In this document: piece after piece, positions 1 to 9,692 of the stretch
Layout: each line of letters opens with the position of its first letter
How positions within the stretch are numbered: position 1 is the first letter of the stretch
From: Prochlorococcus marinus
Lineage (GTDB): Bacteria; Cyanobacteriota; Cyanobacteriia; PCC-6307; Cyanobiaceae
Assembly (NCBI RefSeq): GCF_001180325.1
Contig: NZ_CVSZ01000079.1
Coordinates: forward strand, 26,598-90,597
DNA: 64,000 nucleotides
Direction of reading: 5' to 3'
Program-made: the position numbers and the translations under genes
Notes under the pieces: generated by a model
What the model saw: only the letters and a program-made list of their open reading frames with translations
Database searches by the model: none
What the model was told of the DNA's origin: nothing

Positions 1-1277
1 ACTTCTTTATTTTCCCTAACAGCACTATCAACGGGTTTATATTTTAGAGGTGCTAGGGCTTTCCCTCTTAAAATCGAACCAAGTGTGAGCATTGTAATTT
101 TTAGTTGCTGTAATGGTTTCATGGAGACAACTCTTTTGTATAAGTAACTATCAAAAGTAAGTCTTTGTACATCCATGTCATCACACATCTCAACAAAGGC
201 TTCTCTAGCAGAATCATTTCTGTAGAAAATATTTTGAAGGATTTCTAGCACCTTGTAAGTTGTGCCATATTTTTTATCCCATTTTTTAAGATAGTTTTTT
301 AAATCTTTTTCTGATGGAATTACTTGACCGTTTTTAGATGCTTCAACAATTTCTTCAGCACACATTCTTCCGCTTTTTGCAGCAAAATAAATACCCTCTC
401 CAGAACTTTTTGTAACATAACCAGCTGCATCACCGACCAATGCCATTCTCCCAACTACTCTCCTTGGCCTTGGATGCTCTGGAATAGGGTGAGCTTCTAC
501 CTTTATTACTTCACCATTAACAAGTCTTTTCTTTGCCCTATTTCTTACACCCTCTTGAAGCCCTTTAATTAATGACTGATTCTTTTGCATGGTTCCAGTA
601 CCCACAGCAACATGATCATATTTAGGAAATACCCACCCATAAAAATCAGGAGAAACATCTGTTCCGACATACATTTCGGCAAGATCTTCGTAGTAACTCA
701 TTTCTTCTTTAGGCAATTTAATTCTTTCCTGAAATGCTATAGCAACTTTGTAATCACCTGCGTCCATTGCTTTTGCGACTCTGCTATTGGCTCCATCAGC
801 TCCGATCAAAAGATCGACAGTAAGCTCTTTGAGTTCCCCTTTTTTATCTCCATTCGTAAAATCTGAGTAGGAAAGCTTATATGGCCCTTGATTATTTTCG
901 CCAGTATCAATAGAAGTAACTAATCCATTTATTAATGTAGCACCAAGATCTGATGCTCTGTTGCGCATAAAGGCATCCATAACTTCTCTTCTACACATCC
1001 CAATAAACTCATTATCACTTTTCCCGTAAACTCTATCTAAACTTATATCTACCTCTCTATTTGATGGGGATATCATTCTCATATGCCTTACTTTTCTATC
1101 AATAATTGACTCAGGCAAATCAAATTCTTCGACCATGCAAAGTGGAATTGCTCCTCCACAAGGTTTCGCATTATCTAATTTTCTCTCGAAGAGCCAAGTT
1201 TTTATTCCAGCTTTAGCAAGTATTTCAGCAGCACATGAACCACTTGGACCTCCACCAATAACAGCTACCCTCAACAT
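1..1277 (-). CDS. chlP: Geranylgeranyl diphosphate/chlorophyll reductase ChlP (3' end cut by window)
   Basis: Reduces the geranylgeranyl chain to phytyl for chlorophyll and tocopherol synthesis, using NADPH. Reading from the ATG at 1277, the N-terminus MLRVAVIGGGPSGSCAAEIL is an FAD/Rossmann GxGxxG motif. It is followed by a CGGAIPLC segment and later by the second FAD motif, LVGDAAGYVTKSSGEG, as expected for the ChlP/BchP family of FAD hydroxylase-like proteins. About 425 codons are present and the reading frame runs off the left edge, so the last residues are missing. Open reading frames on the opposite strand at 324-866 are shadows of this gene. The family call is secure. Confidence 0.95.
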   Translation of the reverse strand, partial: MLRVAVIGGGPSGSCAAEILAKAGIKTWLFERKLDNAKPCGGAIPLCMVEEFDLPESIIDRKVRHMRMISPSNREVDISLDRVYGKSDNEFIGMCRREVMDAFMRNRASDLGATLINGLVTSIDTGENNQGPYKLSYSDFTNGDKKGELKELTVDLLIGADGANSRVAKAMDAGDYKVAIAFQERIKLPKEEMSYYEDLAEMYVGTDVSPDFYGWVFPKYDHVAVGTGTMQKNQSLIKGLQEGVRNRAKKRLVNGEVIKVEAHPIPEHPRPRRVVGRMALVGDAAGYVTKSSGEGIYFAAKSGRMCAEEIVEASKNGQVIPSEKDLKNYLKKWDKKYGTTYKVLEILQNIFYRNDSAREAFVEMCDDMDVQRLTFDSYLYKRVVSMKPLQQLKITMLTLGSILRGKALAPLKYKPVDSAVRENKE

Positions 1278-1388
1278 ATGAAAAAAATATTACTGTATAT
1301 AAAAACTACATCTTTTTTGCTTATAAAAGTGCATTTCTTAAAATAATGGTTAATATCGAAATATCTTTTCCAAATTCACGTATAAATA

Positions 1389-2102
1389 TTGGAACTAAAC
1401 AAAGATATCGATCAATTTGATATACCACTTGCCAAAAGAACTTACCTAAATAACCCGAATTCAATATTATTTAAAAAATTATTTATATTTTCTCCATTTC
1501 TTCTTCTTATATTTTCTGTAGCTGCATTGCGATTTAATAGAAATGTAGAATTAATACCCCTTAATAATCTTAAATTTCAGGTTGAAAGAAATCTTGATAC
1601 TAGAATTTTAGGCCATCTTCCTTATAACGAAACTCCTAAAGAGAAACTAGTTTTAATTGAGCCTAATATTCAAGTTCATATGGATATGCGCGATTCTCTA
1701 CTAAAAATGAGGGAAGAAGCCAAAAAGGATGGGATATATCTGGTCCTTTTGAGTGGTTTTAGATCAATAAATTTGCAAAACGATATCTTCTATTCTTTAA
1801 AATCTATTAGAAATCAAGAAGCGGCAGAAAGAGCTAGAGTTTCAGCCCCTCCAGGGTATTCTGAACATAGTACAGGTTTCGCAATCGATATTGGTGATGC
1901 TACTCAAAGAGAGACAGATTTTGAAACCGACTTCGAAAATACTGACGCCTTTAGATGGCTAATAAAAAATGCAGCTAAGTTTCACTTTAAGTTATCGTTC
2001 AACAAAGATAATAAATATATAGATTACGAACCCTGGCATTGGAGATATGAGGGTTCAATTGAAGCATTAAAAGTTTTTGAAAGCTCAAATAGAAAATCAT
2101 AA
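1389..2102 (+). CDS. VanY-type D-alanyl-D-alanine carboxypeptidase (peptidase M15B)
   Basis: Probable membrane-anchored zinc peptidase that trims D-Ala from peptidoglycan stem peptides. A hydrophobic segment at about residues 30-47 would anchor it with the catalytic domain in the periplasm. The M15 signature is visible: SGFRS at about 122-126, H160 with D167 in the GYSEHSTGFAIDIGD stretch, and H217 in the PWHWRYEG stretch as the third zinc ligand. The start is a TTG at 1389; no in-frame ATG lies upstream of the membrane segment, so the exact start is uncertain. It stands alone between chlP and typA. Confidence 0.82.
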   Translation: MELNKDIDQFDIPLAKRTYLNNPNSILFKKLFIFSPFLLLIFSVAALRFNRNVELIPLNNLKFQVERNLDTRILGHLPYNETPKEKLVLIEPNIQVHMDMRDSLLKMREEAKKDGIYLVLLSGFRSINLQNDIFYSLKSIRNQEAAERARVSAPPGYSEHSTGFAIDIGDATQRETDFETDFENTDAFRWLIKNAAKFHFKLSFNKDNKYIDYEPWHWRYEGSIEALKVFESSNRKS

Positions 2103-2229
2103 ATCTAATTGATTAATTTAATTATTCAACAGATACTATTTTTCAAAGTCTTAAAAGGAAATTCTCATAATATGCATACTGTGAGTTAGCCTTAATAAAA
2201 TCAATCTACTATTTAAATAAATTCTATAA

Positions 2230-4023
2230 ATGTCATCTTCGATAAAAGAAATTAGAAATGTTGCAATTATTGCTCACGTAGATCATGGTAAGACAACTCT
2301 TGTAGATGCATTGTTATCTCAATCAGGAATATTTAGAGATAATGAAGTTATCCCTACATGTGTAATGGATTCAAATGATCTTGAAAGAGAAAGGGGGATA
2401 ACAATTCTCTCAAAAAATACTGCAGTCAATTATAAAGATACCAGAATTAATATTATAGATACACCTGGACATGCTGATTTTGGAGGAGAAGTTGAAAGGG
2501 TTTTGGGAATGGTTGATGGTTGTCTGCTTATTGTTGATGCAAATGAGGGACCTATGCCTCAAACAAGATTTGTTTTAAAAAAAGCATTAGAAAAAGGACT
2601 CAGGCCAATTGTCTTTGTAAATAAAATTGATAGACCACGAGTAGTACCAGAAATAGCAATTGATAAGGTCCTTGATTTGTTTTTGGAATTAGGCGCTGAT
2701 GATGATCAATGTGATTTCCCTTACCTTTTTGGAAGTGGCTTATCTGGTTTCGCAAAAGAAGAGATGGAATCTAATAGTGACAATATGATGCCTCTTTTTG
2801 AAGCTATTATCAGACACGTTCCTCCTCCTGTAGGTGACTCTAATAAGCCTCTTCAGCTACAAATAACTACTTTGGACTATTCTGATTTCTTAGGCAGAAT
2901 AGTAATTGGAAAGATCCACAATGGAACTATAAAAAATGGCCAACAGGCTTGTTTGATTAAAGAAAACGGAAAAACTATTAAAGGTAAGGTTAGTAAGCTT
3001 TTAGGATTTGAAGGGTTACAAAGAATTGATATAAATGAAGCATTTGCAGGTGATATTGTTGCTGTTTCTGGTTTCGATGACGTCAATATTGGTGAGACCA
3101 TAGCATGTCCCGATTCTCCTCATCCTCTTCCGTTAATCAAAGTTGATGAACCTACCTTAAATATGACTTTTGTTGTCAATGATTCACCATTCGCGGGTAA
3201 GGAAGGGAAATTTGTTACTAGTAGACAATTAAAAAATAGATTGGAGAGGGAACTTTTAACAAATGTTGCCCTGAGAGTAGAAGAAACTGATTCTCCTGAC
3301 AGGTTCTCAGTCTCAGGAAGAGGAGAATTACATCTAGGGATATTGATTGAAACTATGAGAAGAGAGGGTTTTGAGTTTCAAATCTCACAACCCCAAGTAA
3401 TTTTCAGAGAAATTGATAATGCTGAATGTGAGCCTATAGAGACTTTGGTTTTAGATGTACCTGAAGCATCTGTTGGTTCTTGCATCGAAAAGCTTGGATC
3501 TAGAAAGGCAGAAATGAAAAACATGCAGACAAGTTCAGATGGTAGAACTCAATTAGAATTTCTTGTTCCATCAAGAGGATTAATTGGATTTCGCGGAGAA
3601 TTTGTAAGGATAACTAGAGGTGAAGGTATCATGAGCCATTCGTTTTATGAATATAAACCTAAAACAGGAGAATTTGAAACCAGAAGGAATGGCGTTCTTA
3701 TAGCTTTTGAGGAAGGTGTAGCCACATTTTATGCTTTAAAGAATGCTGAAGATAGGGGAGTCTATTTCATTAAACCTGGAGTTAAAGTTTATAAAGGAAT
3801 GATAATTGGAGAGAATAATCGACCTCAAGATCTTGAGTTGAATATATGTAAAACTAAGCAGTTGACTAATATGAGATCTGCAGGGGCAGAAGAACTTGAT
3901 ACTTTGCAGTCACCTGTTGATATTACCCTTGAAAGAGCACTCGAATATATTGGTCCAGATGAAATGCTAGAGGTGACACCGGATTCAATAAGAATGAGAA
4001 AAATAAATAAAAAGAAAAAATAA
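2230..4023 (+). CDS. typA: Ribosome-associated GTPase TypA/BipA
   Basis: Translational GTPase of the EF-G class, linked to ribosome assembly and stress adaptation. The G motifs are intact: AHVDHGKT at 15-22 (G1), RGIT near 55-58 (G2), DTPGH at 77-81 (G3) and NKID at 131-134 (G4). They are followed by EF-G-like domains II, III and V and the TypA-specific C-terminal domain; 597 residues is the usual family length. The ATG at 2230 sits in an AT-rich leader without a clear Shine-Dalgarno, which is common in this genome. The DUF309 gene follows 12 bases after the stop and is probably co-transcribed. Confidence 0.97.
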   Translation: MSSSIKEIRNVAIIAHVDHGKTTLVDALLSQSGIFRDNEVIPTCVMDSNDLERERGITILSKNTAVNYKDTRINIIDTPGHADFGGEVERVLGMVDGCLLIVDANEGPMPQTRFVLKKALEKGLRPIVFVNKIDRPRVVPEIAIDKVLDLFLELGADDDQCDFPYLFGSGLSGFAKEEMESNSDNMMPLFEAIIRHVPPPVGDSNKPLQLQITTLDYSDFLGRIVIGKIHNGTIKNGQQACLIKENGKTIKGKVSKLLGFEGLQRIDINEAFAGDIVAVSGFDDVNIGETIACPDSPHPLPLIKVDEPTLNMTFVVNDSPFAGKEGKFVTSRQLKNRLERELLTNVALRVEETDSPDRFSVSGRGELHLGILIETMRREGFEFQISQPQVIFREIDNAECEPIETLVLDVPEASVGSCIEKLGSRKAEMKNMQTSSDGRTQLEFLVPSRGLIGFRGEFVRITRGEGIMSHSFYEYKPKTGEFETRRNGVLIAFEEGVATFYALKNAEDRGVYFIKPGVKVYKGMIIGENNRPQDLELNICKTKQLTNMRSAGAEELDTLQSPVDITLERALEYIGPDEMLEVTPDSIRMRKINKKKK

Positions 4024-4035
4024 GTAATTGGTTTA

Positions 4036-4404
4036 ATGAACGAAGAAAGTGCAAAAAGTTTTCAAGATTCCCTTTTTACAGCTTTAAATCTTTTTAACAA
4101 TCATGAATGGTATGAGGCTCATGATGCTTTTGAAGAAATATGGAATTCCGTAGATGGTGACGAAAGACAAGTTATCCAAGGAATTTTACAAGTATCTGTT
4201 TCTCAGTTTCACTTAAGTAAAGGTAATTTAAATGGAGCTACTATTTTGCTTGGAGAGGGTTTAGGCAGAATAAAGACTAGAACCAAGATTGATTTAGGGA
4301 TTGATCTTGAATCCTTCTGCCAATGTTTGGAAGATTTATTAAGGAAATTACAATATAAAGAACTATTAAACGAGAAAGATAAGCCTTTTTTGAAAACTCT
4401 TTGA
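4036..4404 (+). CDS. DUF309 family protein
   Basis: All-helical DUF309 protein of unknown biochemical function. The family signature EWYEAHDAFEEIW lies at residues 24-36, with the conserved Q-G-I-L-Q helix just after it. At 122 residues it has the normal length. It lies 12 bases after typA, and its TGA stop overlaps the ATG of a 30-codon ORF at 4404. That ORF in turn overlaps the lptB start, so the genes form a tightly packed string. No catalytic activity can be assigned. Confidence 0.88.
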   Translation: MNEESAKSFQDSLFTALNLFNNHEWYEAHDAFEEIWNSVDGDERQVIQGILQVSVSQFHLSKGNLNGATILLGEGLGRIKTRTKIDLGIDLESFCQCLEDLLRKLQYKELLNEKDKPFLKTL

Positions 4405-4496
4405 TGAATATATCTTTATCTTCCATTAAATTATTATTATATGTATCATTTTTTTTTCAAGAAAATAAGAAAACACATCGATCTCAAGGAAAATGA
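4404..4496 (+). CDS. 30-residue ORF bridging DUF309 and lptB, possible remnant of an lptA-like gene
   Basis: The ATG overlaps the DUF309 stop (TGATG) and the TGA overlaps the lptB start (ATGA), so the ORF fills the gap exactly. It encodes a hydrophobic N-terminus (MNISLSSIKLLLYVSFFFQ) resembling a signal peptide and then only eleven polar residues (ENKKTHRSQGK). In many bacteria an LptA/OstA-like periplasmic protein is encoded directly before lptB. The preserved stop/start overlaps suggest an internal in-frame deletion of such a gene, but chance cannot be excluded. Confidence 0.35.
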   Translation: MNISLSSIKLLLYVSFFFQENKKTHRSQGK

Positions 4497-5221
4497 ACCT
4501 AAAGATTCATAATGTATCTCTCTCAATTAAAGGAAGATTAATCGTAAATGATGTTTCCATAACTGTTAATCCAGGGGAAGTTGTAGGTTTGATGGGACCT
4601 AATGGTGCTGGGAAAACTACAACTTTTAATCTTGCAGTTGGGAATATAAAACCAGATAAAGGTGAAATCTTAATGAATGGGAAAAATATAACCAATCTTC
4701 CTCTACCAATTAGATCAAGACTTGGACTAGGGTACTTAACTCAGGAAGCGAGTATATTTAGAGACCTCACAGTTAAGGATAATATAGATTTGGCTTTACA
4801 AAATTCATCTTATAGTAGAGCAGCTATAAGAAATAGAAGAGAACAATTAATTAATGAATTTAATTTGAATAACTTTGTAGATAATTATGGTTACCAACTT
4901 TCAGGAGGAGAGAGGAGGAGGTGTGAGATAGCTAGGGCTCTTACTGTAGGCAGAAAAGGACCTAAATATTTGTTATTAGATGAACCTTTTGCTGGGATCG
5001 ATCCTCTTGCTGTTAATGATCTTAAGAAACTAATTCTTAAATTAAGTAGTGATGGGGTCGGAATTCTCATTACAGACCATAATGTTAGGGAAACTCTTCT
5101 AATTACAAACAAATCATATGTATTAAGTGAAGGGAAAATTTTAGCGAACGGTTCATCAAGTGAATTGGCTGAAAATCCAATAGTCAAGAAATATTATTTA
5201 GGAGATAATTTCAAACTTTGA
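4493..5221 (+). CDS. lptB: ABC transporter ATP-binding protein, LptB type
   Basis: ATPase of the lipopolysaccharide export system, powering LptFG to extract LPS from the inner membrane. Walker A is GPNGAGKT at 35-42, the Q-loop follows near 84, the ABC signature LSGGE is at 136-140, and Walker B LLDEP at 161-165 is followed by FAGIDP, typical of LptB. Length 242 fits the family. The start ATG overlaps the stop of the 30-codon ORF upstream. No membrane subunit is adjacent. A general branched-chain-type ATPase is the alternative, but the FAGIDP motif and context favour LptB. Confidence 0.88.
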   Translation: MNLKIHNVSLSIKGRLIVNDVSITVNPGEVVGLMGPNGAGKTTTFNLAVGNIKPDKGEILMNGKNITNLPLPIRSRLGLGYLTQEASIFRDLTVKDNIDLALQNSSYSRAAIRNRREQLINEFNLNNFVDNYGYQLSGGERRRCEIARALTVGRKGPKYLLLDEPFAGIDPLAVNDLKKLILKLSSDGVGILITDHNVRETLLITNKSYVLSEGKILANGSSSELAENPIVKKYYLGDNFKL

Positions 5222-5335
5222 AATGCTTTTAATAAAATAAATTAAAACTTTATTATTAAAGATTTACTCATATAAGAATGATTTTAATTATTATTTGTTT
5301 GTCATTGAATATTAAAACTTGAGAAATTTCTAGAA

Positions 5336-6265
5336 ATGATACTAGATAATTTTTTTAAAAATTTAATATATGAACCGGTTTCAGTTTTAGGTCTTTTAGT
5401 CTTTTATTTTTTATTAATTAACTTACCTATATCTTTGAGTGCAGTTTTTAAAAAAAAGTCTTCCTCTGCTGTAAGACTTATTACGATTTTAGTGAACTTA
5501 TTAATAACATTACAATTACTTTTTAGGTGGTCAATTTCTGGGCACTTTCCTATTAGCAACTTGTATGAATCTCTTTATTTCCTTACTTGGGGTATCACAT
5601 TAGGTCAATTATTGATTGAAAGGGAATACCAAGCTCCAATAATTCCCTCAATCGCTATACCTATTGAGTTACTGACTGTTGCTTTTGCTTGTTTTGTATT
5701 ACCTGAGGATTTGAAATTATCATCCAACTTAGTTCCAGCTTTAAGGTCTAGTTGGTTAGTGATGCATGTTAGCGTCGTAATGCTTAGTTATGCAGCATTA
5801 ATAATAGGTTCTTTACTTTCAATGTCCGTTTTGTTTATTAATAAAAATAAGCCGCTTCAAATCAGAAGCAGTTCTACAGGCATAGGAGGATTTAAACTTT
5901 CAAATAACTATCCTGTAAATGATTTAGTTGAACCTATTGAATTTTCTCATTCAGAAGAATTAGATACATTAAGTTATCGTTCTATATTAGTAGGTTTTGT
6001 CCTTTTGACTCTCGGTTTAATTTCAGGCGCAGTTTGGGCTAATGAAGCTTGGGGCACATGGTGGAGTTGGGATCCAAAAGAAACATGGGCATTTGTCTCA
6101 TGGTTGTTTTATGCCGCTTATCTGCATATGAGAATAAGCAAGGGTTGGCAAGGACGCAAACCAGCATTATTAGCATCTACAGGCTTTTTAGTTGTTTTAG
6201 TATGTTATTTAGGAGTTAATTTTTTAGGAATAGGGTTGCATAGTTATGGATGGGTATTTGGGTGA
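5336..6265 (+). CDS. ccsA: Cytochrome c biogenesis protein CcsA (system II)
   Basis: Polytopic membrane protein that, with Ccs1/CcsB, carries heme across the thylakoid membrane and attaches it to apocytochromes c and f. The diagnostic tryptophan-rich WWD motif (WGTWWSWDPKETW) is in the C-terminal third, flanked by membrane spans and conserved histidines. There are about eight hydrophobic segments over 309 residues. The ATG at 5336 begins MILDNFFKNLIYE. It converges with rpe across a 20-base gap. Confidence 0.94.
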   Translation: MILDNFFKNLIYEPVSVLGLLVFYFLLINLPISLSAVFKKKSSSAVRLITILVNLLITLQLLFRWSISGHFPISNLYESLYFLTWGITLGQLLIEREYQAPIIPSIAIPIELLTVAFACFVLPEDLKLSSNLVPALRSSWLVMHVSVVMLSYAALIIGSLLSMSVLFINKNKPLQIRSSSTGIGGFKLSNNYPVNDLVEPIEFSHSEELDTLSYRSILVGFVLLTLGLISGAVWANEAWGTWWSWDPKETWAFVSWLFYAAYLHMRISKGWQGRKPALLASTGFLVVLVCYLGVNFLGIGLHSYGWVFG

Positions 6266-6285
6266 TTTGTTAATCATCAGAATAT

Positions 6286-7044
6286 TTATTGAGGTTCTGA
6301 AAGAACATTCCCTTTTTGTGCTTCTTGTGCAACTTTTCTCAAGTCATCGCATCCTTCTTTTAATGTTGGGTAAGCAAACATTCCGCTACCTGCAATAAAA
6401 CAATTAGCTCCAGCATCTGCACATTGTGAAATAGTCCAATTTGCTTTTATTCCCCCATCAACTTCAATGTCTATATTTAAGTTTTTTTCGATAACAAAGT
6501 TTCTTATTTCTCTGATTTTATTAAGCATTGTTGGTATGTAAGCTTGTCCACCAAAGCCTGGATTAACTGTCATAACTAAAACATGATCAACCATATCCAT
6601 AATGTTTTTAATCATTTCAAAAGGAGTATGAGGGTTTAATGCAACAGAAGGAGATCCGCCTAAATCTCTTATTCTTCCGAGAACTCTATGCAAATGAATA
6701 TTTGCTTCGGCATGAGCTATTACTACTCCTGGTTCACCATTCGCTCCCTTAGTAGCGTTTACATAAGATTCAAGCATGGTTTCGCAGTTGTATTGACTAA
6801 CCATTAATTGAGTTTCAAAAGGCACATTACAATATTTCCTGCATGCAGCAATCATTTCAGGACCAAATGTAAGATTTGGTACGAAATTTCCATCCATTAC
6901 ATCAAATTGAATTCTATCTACCCCGGCTTCCTCGAGCTCTTTCACACATGCCCCCATATTTGCCCAATCTGCAGGTAAAACTGAAGGAATTATTTGAATT
7001 GGTCTATTAGCACCAGTTAAATTTGCTTGATTTGACTCAGTCAT
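6286..7044 (-). CDS. rpe: Ribulose-phosphate 3-epimerase
   Basis: Interconverts ribulose 5-phosphate and xylulose 5-phosphate in the Calvin cycle and oxidative pentose phosphate pathway. TIM-barrel motifs are intact: the metal-binding DVMDGNFVPNLTFG stretch, HAEA, the MTVNPGFGGQAYIP phosphate loop and EVDGGIK. At 252 residues it is slightly long because of an N-terminal extension of about 15 residues before IIPSVLPADWANMG, which resembles other marine cyanobacterial copies. It is divergent from glpX, another Calvin-cycle gene, across 187 bases that carry a perfect inverted repeat. Confidence 0.97.
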   Translation of the reverse strand: MTESNQANLTGANRPIQIIPSVLPADWANMGACVKELEEAGVDRIQFDVMDGNFVPNLTFGPEMIAACRKYCNVPFETQLMVSQYNCETMLESYVNATKGANGEPGVVIAHAEANIHLHRVLGRIRDLGGSPSVALNPHTPFEMIKNIMDMVDHVLVMTVNPGFGGQAYIPTMLNKIREIRNFVIEKNLNIDIEVDGGIKANWTISQCADAGANCFIAGSGMFAYPTLKEGCDDLRKVAQEAQKGNVLSEPQ

Positions 7045-7162
7045 TTAATTTTTAAAATATTTAATAAAGATACTATATTTAGTTGTTTATTCCTAATTTC
7101 AAGTCGCGGCCTGATAAAGTAACAGCTGTAAAGAGTTAAAAAAAGCTTACTAGCATAATAAT

Positions 7163-7191
7163 TCTCATAAAAAATACCATTTTTTATGAGA
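7163..7191. promoter_or_regulatory. Perfect 13-bp inverted repeat upstream of glpX
   Basis: The arms TCTCATAAAAAAT and ATTTTTTATGAGA are exact reverse complements separated by the three bases ACC. The element lies 41 bases before the glpX start, inside the rpe/glpX divergent region. It could be an operator for a Calvin-cycle regulator or an RNA hairpin in the glpX leader. With 9 of 13 pairs A-T it is a weak terminator candidate. Function is inferred only. Confidence 0.55.
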
Positions 7192-7231
7192 TCATACTCA
7201 AAACCTTTAAGAAAATCCTCAAAATTTAATT

Positions 7232-8233
7232 GTGAATCAAACTTTAATTCAAGAAATTCTCGAAGTTGTCGAGCAAGCTGCTATTGCCTCAGCAAAACTA
7301 ACAGGACTTGGTCAAAAAGATGAAGCTGATGCTGCAGCGGTAGAAGCAATGAGATTGCGAATGGGCAAAATTGAAATGAAAGGGAAAATTGTTATAGGAG
7401 AAGGTGAAAGAGATGAAGCACCTATGCTTTATATAGGTGAAGAGGTTGGTAGTGGAAGCGGGCCAGGGGTCGACTTTGCAGTAGATCCTTGTGAAGGAAC
7501 TAATCTTTGTGCGAATAATCAAAGAGGTTCTATGGCGGTTTTAGCTGCTTCTGATACGGGCGGCCTTTTCAATGCTCCTGATTTTTACATGAACAAATTA
7601 GCAGCACCTCCTGCGGCCAAAGGTAAAGTAGATATTAGAAATTCAGCTACTGAAAACTTGAAGATACTAAGTGATTGCTTGGGTCTTTCTGTTGATGAGC
7701 TTACCGTTGTTGTAATGGATAGGACTAGGCATAAAGATTTAATTAAAGAGATTAGAGGATGTGGTGCAAAAGTACAACCGATTTCTGATGGTGATGTTCA
7801 AGCTGCGATTGCATGTGGTTTCGCAGGAACTGGAACACATTGCTTGATGGGTATAGGTGCAGCTCCTGAGGGTGTTATCTCAGCTGCTGCAATGAGAGCT
7901 CTAGGCGGACACTTTCAAGGACAACTAGTTTATGATCCAGCAATCGCTCAAACTTCTGAATGGGCTGATTACACAAAAGAAGGAAATATAAAACGTCTTA
8001 ATGAAATGGGTATAACCGATATAGATAAAATCTATGAAGCTAATGAATTGGCATCGGGGGAAAATGTTGTTTTCGCTGGAAGTGGAATTACAGATGGATT
8101 ACTATTTGACGGAGTTAAATTTGAAAGAGATTGTGTCAGAACAAGCAGTCTAGTTATTAGTACATTAGATAGTACTGCAAGGTTCACAAATACTGTCCAT
8201 ATAAAAGATGGTGCTAAGAGTATCAGCCTTTAA
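7232..8233 (+). CDS. glpX: Class II fructose-1,6-/sedoheptulose-1,7-bisphosphatase
   Basis: Dual-function GlpX-type phosphatase that removes the C1 phosphate of fructose and sedoheptulose bisphosphates in the Calvin cycle. Metal- and substrate-binding motifs are seen in order: [18 protein letters not shown] near 51-68, [15 protein letters not shown] near 86-100, the MDRTRHKD segment, and GIGAAPEGV. Length 333 matches cyanobacterial F/SBPases. Translation starts with GTG at 7232, giving [17 protein letters not shown]. hemA follows after 18 bases and is probably in the same transcript. Confidence 0.97.
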   Translation: MNQTLIQEILEVVEQAAIASAKLTGLGQKDEADAAAVEAMRLRMGKIEMKGKIVIGEGERDEAPMLYIGEEVGSGSGPGVDFAVDPCEGTNLCANNQRGSMAVLAASDTGGLFNAPDFYMNKLAAPPAAKGKVDIRNSATENLKILSDCLGLSVDELTVVVMDRTRHKDLIKEIRGCGAKVQPISDGDVQAAIACGFAGTGTHCLMGIGAAPEGVISAAAMRALGGHFQGQLVYDPAIAQTSEWADYTKEGNIKRLNEMGITDIDKIYEANELASGENVVFAGSGITDGLLFDGVKFERDCVRTSSLVISTLDSTARFTNTVHIKDGAKSISL

Positions 8234-8251
8234 AGATTCACTTTTGATTTT

Positions 8252-9562
8252 ATGCATATTGTTGTCGTCGGACTGAGTCATCGCACGGCACCTGTCGAAG
8301 TGCGTGAGAAGTTAAGTATTCCTGACCAATCCATAACAGAGTCATTGAAAGCATTAAAAGCTTTTTCTGATGTATTAGAGGTGTCAATTTTAAGTACTTG
8401 TAATAGGCTGGAAATATATGCGCTAGTAAAGGATAAAAATACTGGAATTTCATCTATTAAAGAATTCATATCAGAATATTCTGGAATTATTTTTGAAGAT
8501 TTAAATCCTCATCTTTTTTGCTTTAGACAGGAAGAAGCAGTTTTGCATTTAATGAAAGTCTCGGCAGGACTCGATAGCCTTGTTTTAGGGGAAGGACAAA
8601 TTCTTTCGCAGGTAAAAAAAATGATGAGATTAGGTCAAGAGAATCAATCTACTGGACCAATTCTTAATAGATTATTAACTCAATCAGTTAGTACAGGTAA
8701 AAAAGTAAGATCCGAAACAAATTTAGGAACTGGAGCTGTGTCAATCAGTTCAGCAGCAGTAGAACTAGCTCAATTAAAAATTGGACAAGAAAAGGGTTTT
8801 GATACTCTTGTAAGTTTGGAATCAGAGAACGTTCTTGTTGTTGGCGCCGGACGAATGAGTAGGCTTCTAATAACTCATTTGAAATCAAAAGGATGTCATA
8901 AACTTATCCTTTTAAATAGAAATATTGATAGAGCATTAAATCTTGCTCAAGACTTCCCTGATTTAGAGATTGTTTGTAAAGGGTTAAACGAATTAGAAGA
9001 AAACATATCATTATCTTCACTTGTTTTCACCAGTACTGCTTCTGAAGAGCCAATTATTGATCTCACAAAAATTGAAAAAATAAATTTGAGTAATAGACTT
9101 AAATTTATTGATATTGGTGTACCGAGAAATATATCTAATGATGTCAAACAACATGAATTTGTTAAATCATTTGATGTTGATGACTTACAAGAGGTCGTTT
9201 CAAGAAATCAAGAATTTAGACAGAAAATAGCAAAGGAAGCGGAATCTTTAGTAGAAGAAGAAAGGATCATTTTTCTAGAATGGTGGGCAAGTTTAGAGGC
9301 CGTTCCAGTAATTAATAAACTTAGATCAGATTTGGAGTTAATTAGAAAAGAGGAATTGCAAAAAGCACTTAGCAGAATGGGACCAGATTTTTCGGCTAGA
9401 GAAAGAAAAGTTGTGGAAGCTCTGACTAAAGGAATAATTAATAAAATACTTCATACGCCGGTCACCAAGTTGAGAAGTCCTCAATCAAGAGAAGAAAGAC
9501 AAGTTTCTTTGAAAATCGTCGAAAAATTGTTTTCTTTGGTAGAAGAGGATAAAAATAACTAA
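8252..9562 (+). CDS. hemA: Glutamyl-tRNA reductase
   Basis: Reduces glutamyl-tRNA(Glu) with NADPH to glutamate-1-semialdehyde, the first committed step of heme and chlorophyll synthesis. The N-terminal GLSHRTAPVEVREKLS motif and catalytic Cys50 in STCNRLEIY are intact. The GEGQILSQVK motif, the NADPH-binding VVGAGRMS stretch and the C-terminal helical dimerisation domain follow. Length 436 is normal. Position 18 bases after glpX suggests that carbon fixation and pigment synthesis are co-expressed here. Confidence 0.97.
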   Translation: MHIVVVGLSHRTAPVEVREKLSIPDQSITESLKALKAFSDVLEVSILSTCNRLEIYALVKDKNTGISSIKEFISEYSGIIFEDLNPHLFCFRQEEAVLHLMKVSAGLDSLVLGEGQILSQVKKMMRLGQENQSTGPILNRLLTQSVSTGKKVRSETNLGTGAVSISSAAVELAQLKIGQEKGFDTLVSLESENVLVVGAGRMSRLLITHLKSKGCHKLILLNRNIDRALNLAQDFPDLEIVCKGLNELEENISLSSLVFTSTASEEPIIDLTKIEKINLSNRLKFIDIGVPRNISNDVKQHEFVKSFDVDDLQEVVSRNQEFRQKIAKEAESLVEEERIIFLEWWASLEAVPVINKLRSDLELIRKEELQKALSRMGPDFSARERKVVEALTKGIINKILHTPVTKLRSPQSREERQVSLKIVEKLFSLVEEDKNN

Positions 9563-9692
9563 CTTTTTTTGATTTATATTAAGTTTTTCCAGTGATTTAT
9601 CGAAATACCTTTGTAAACTGACCATTTGTATTTCTAAATATGCCCATAATCAGTTACTTTAAATAGTTGTATATCTACCTCCATTAGATTGA

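Noticed and set aside
324..866. Plus-strand ORFs of 82 and 93 codons
   Set aside because: They lie antisense to chlP, whose minus-strand frame has clear FAD motifs; they have no recognisable features.
8250..8453. Minus-strand ORF of 67 codons at the start of hemA
   Set aside because: Antisense to the conserved catalytic N-terminus of hemA; a frame shadow.
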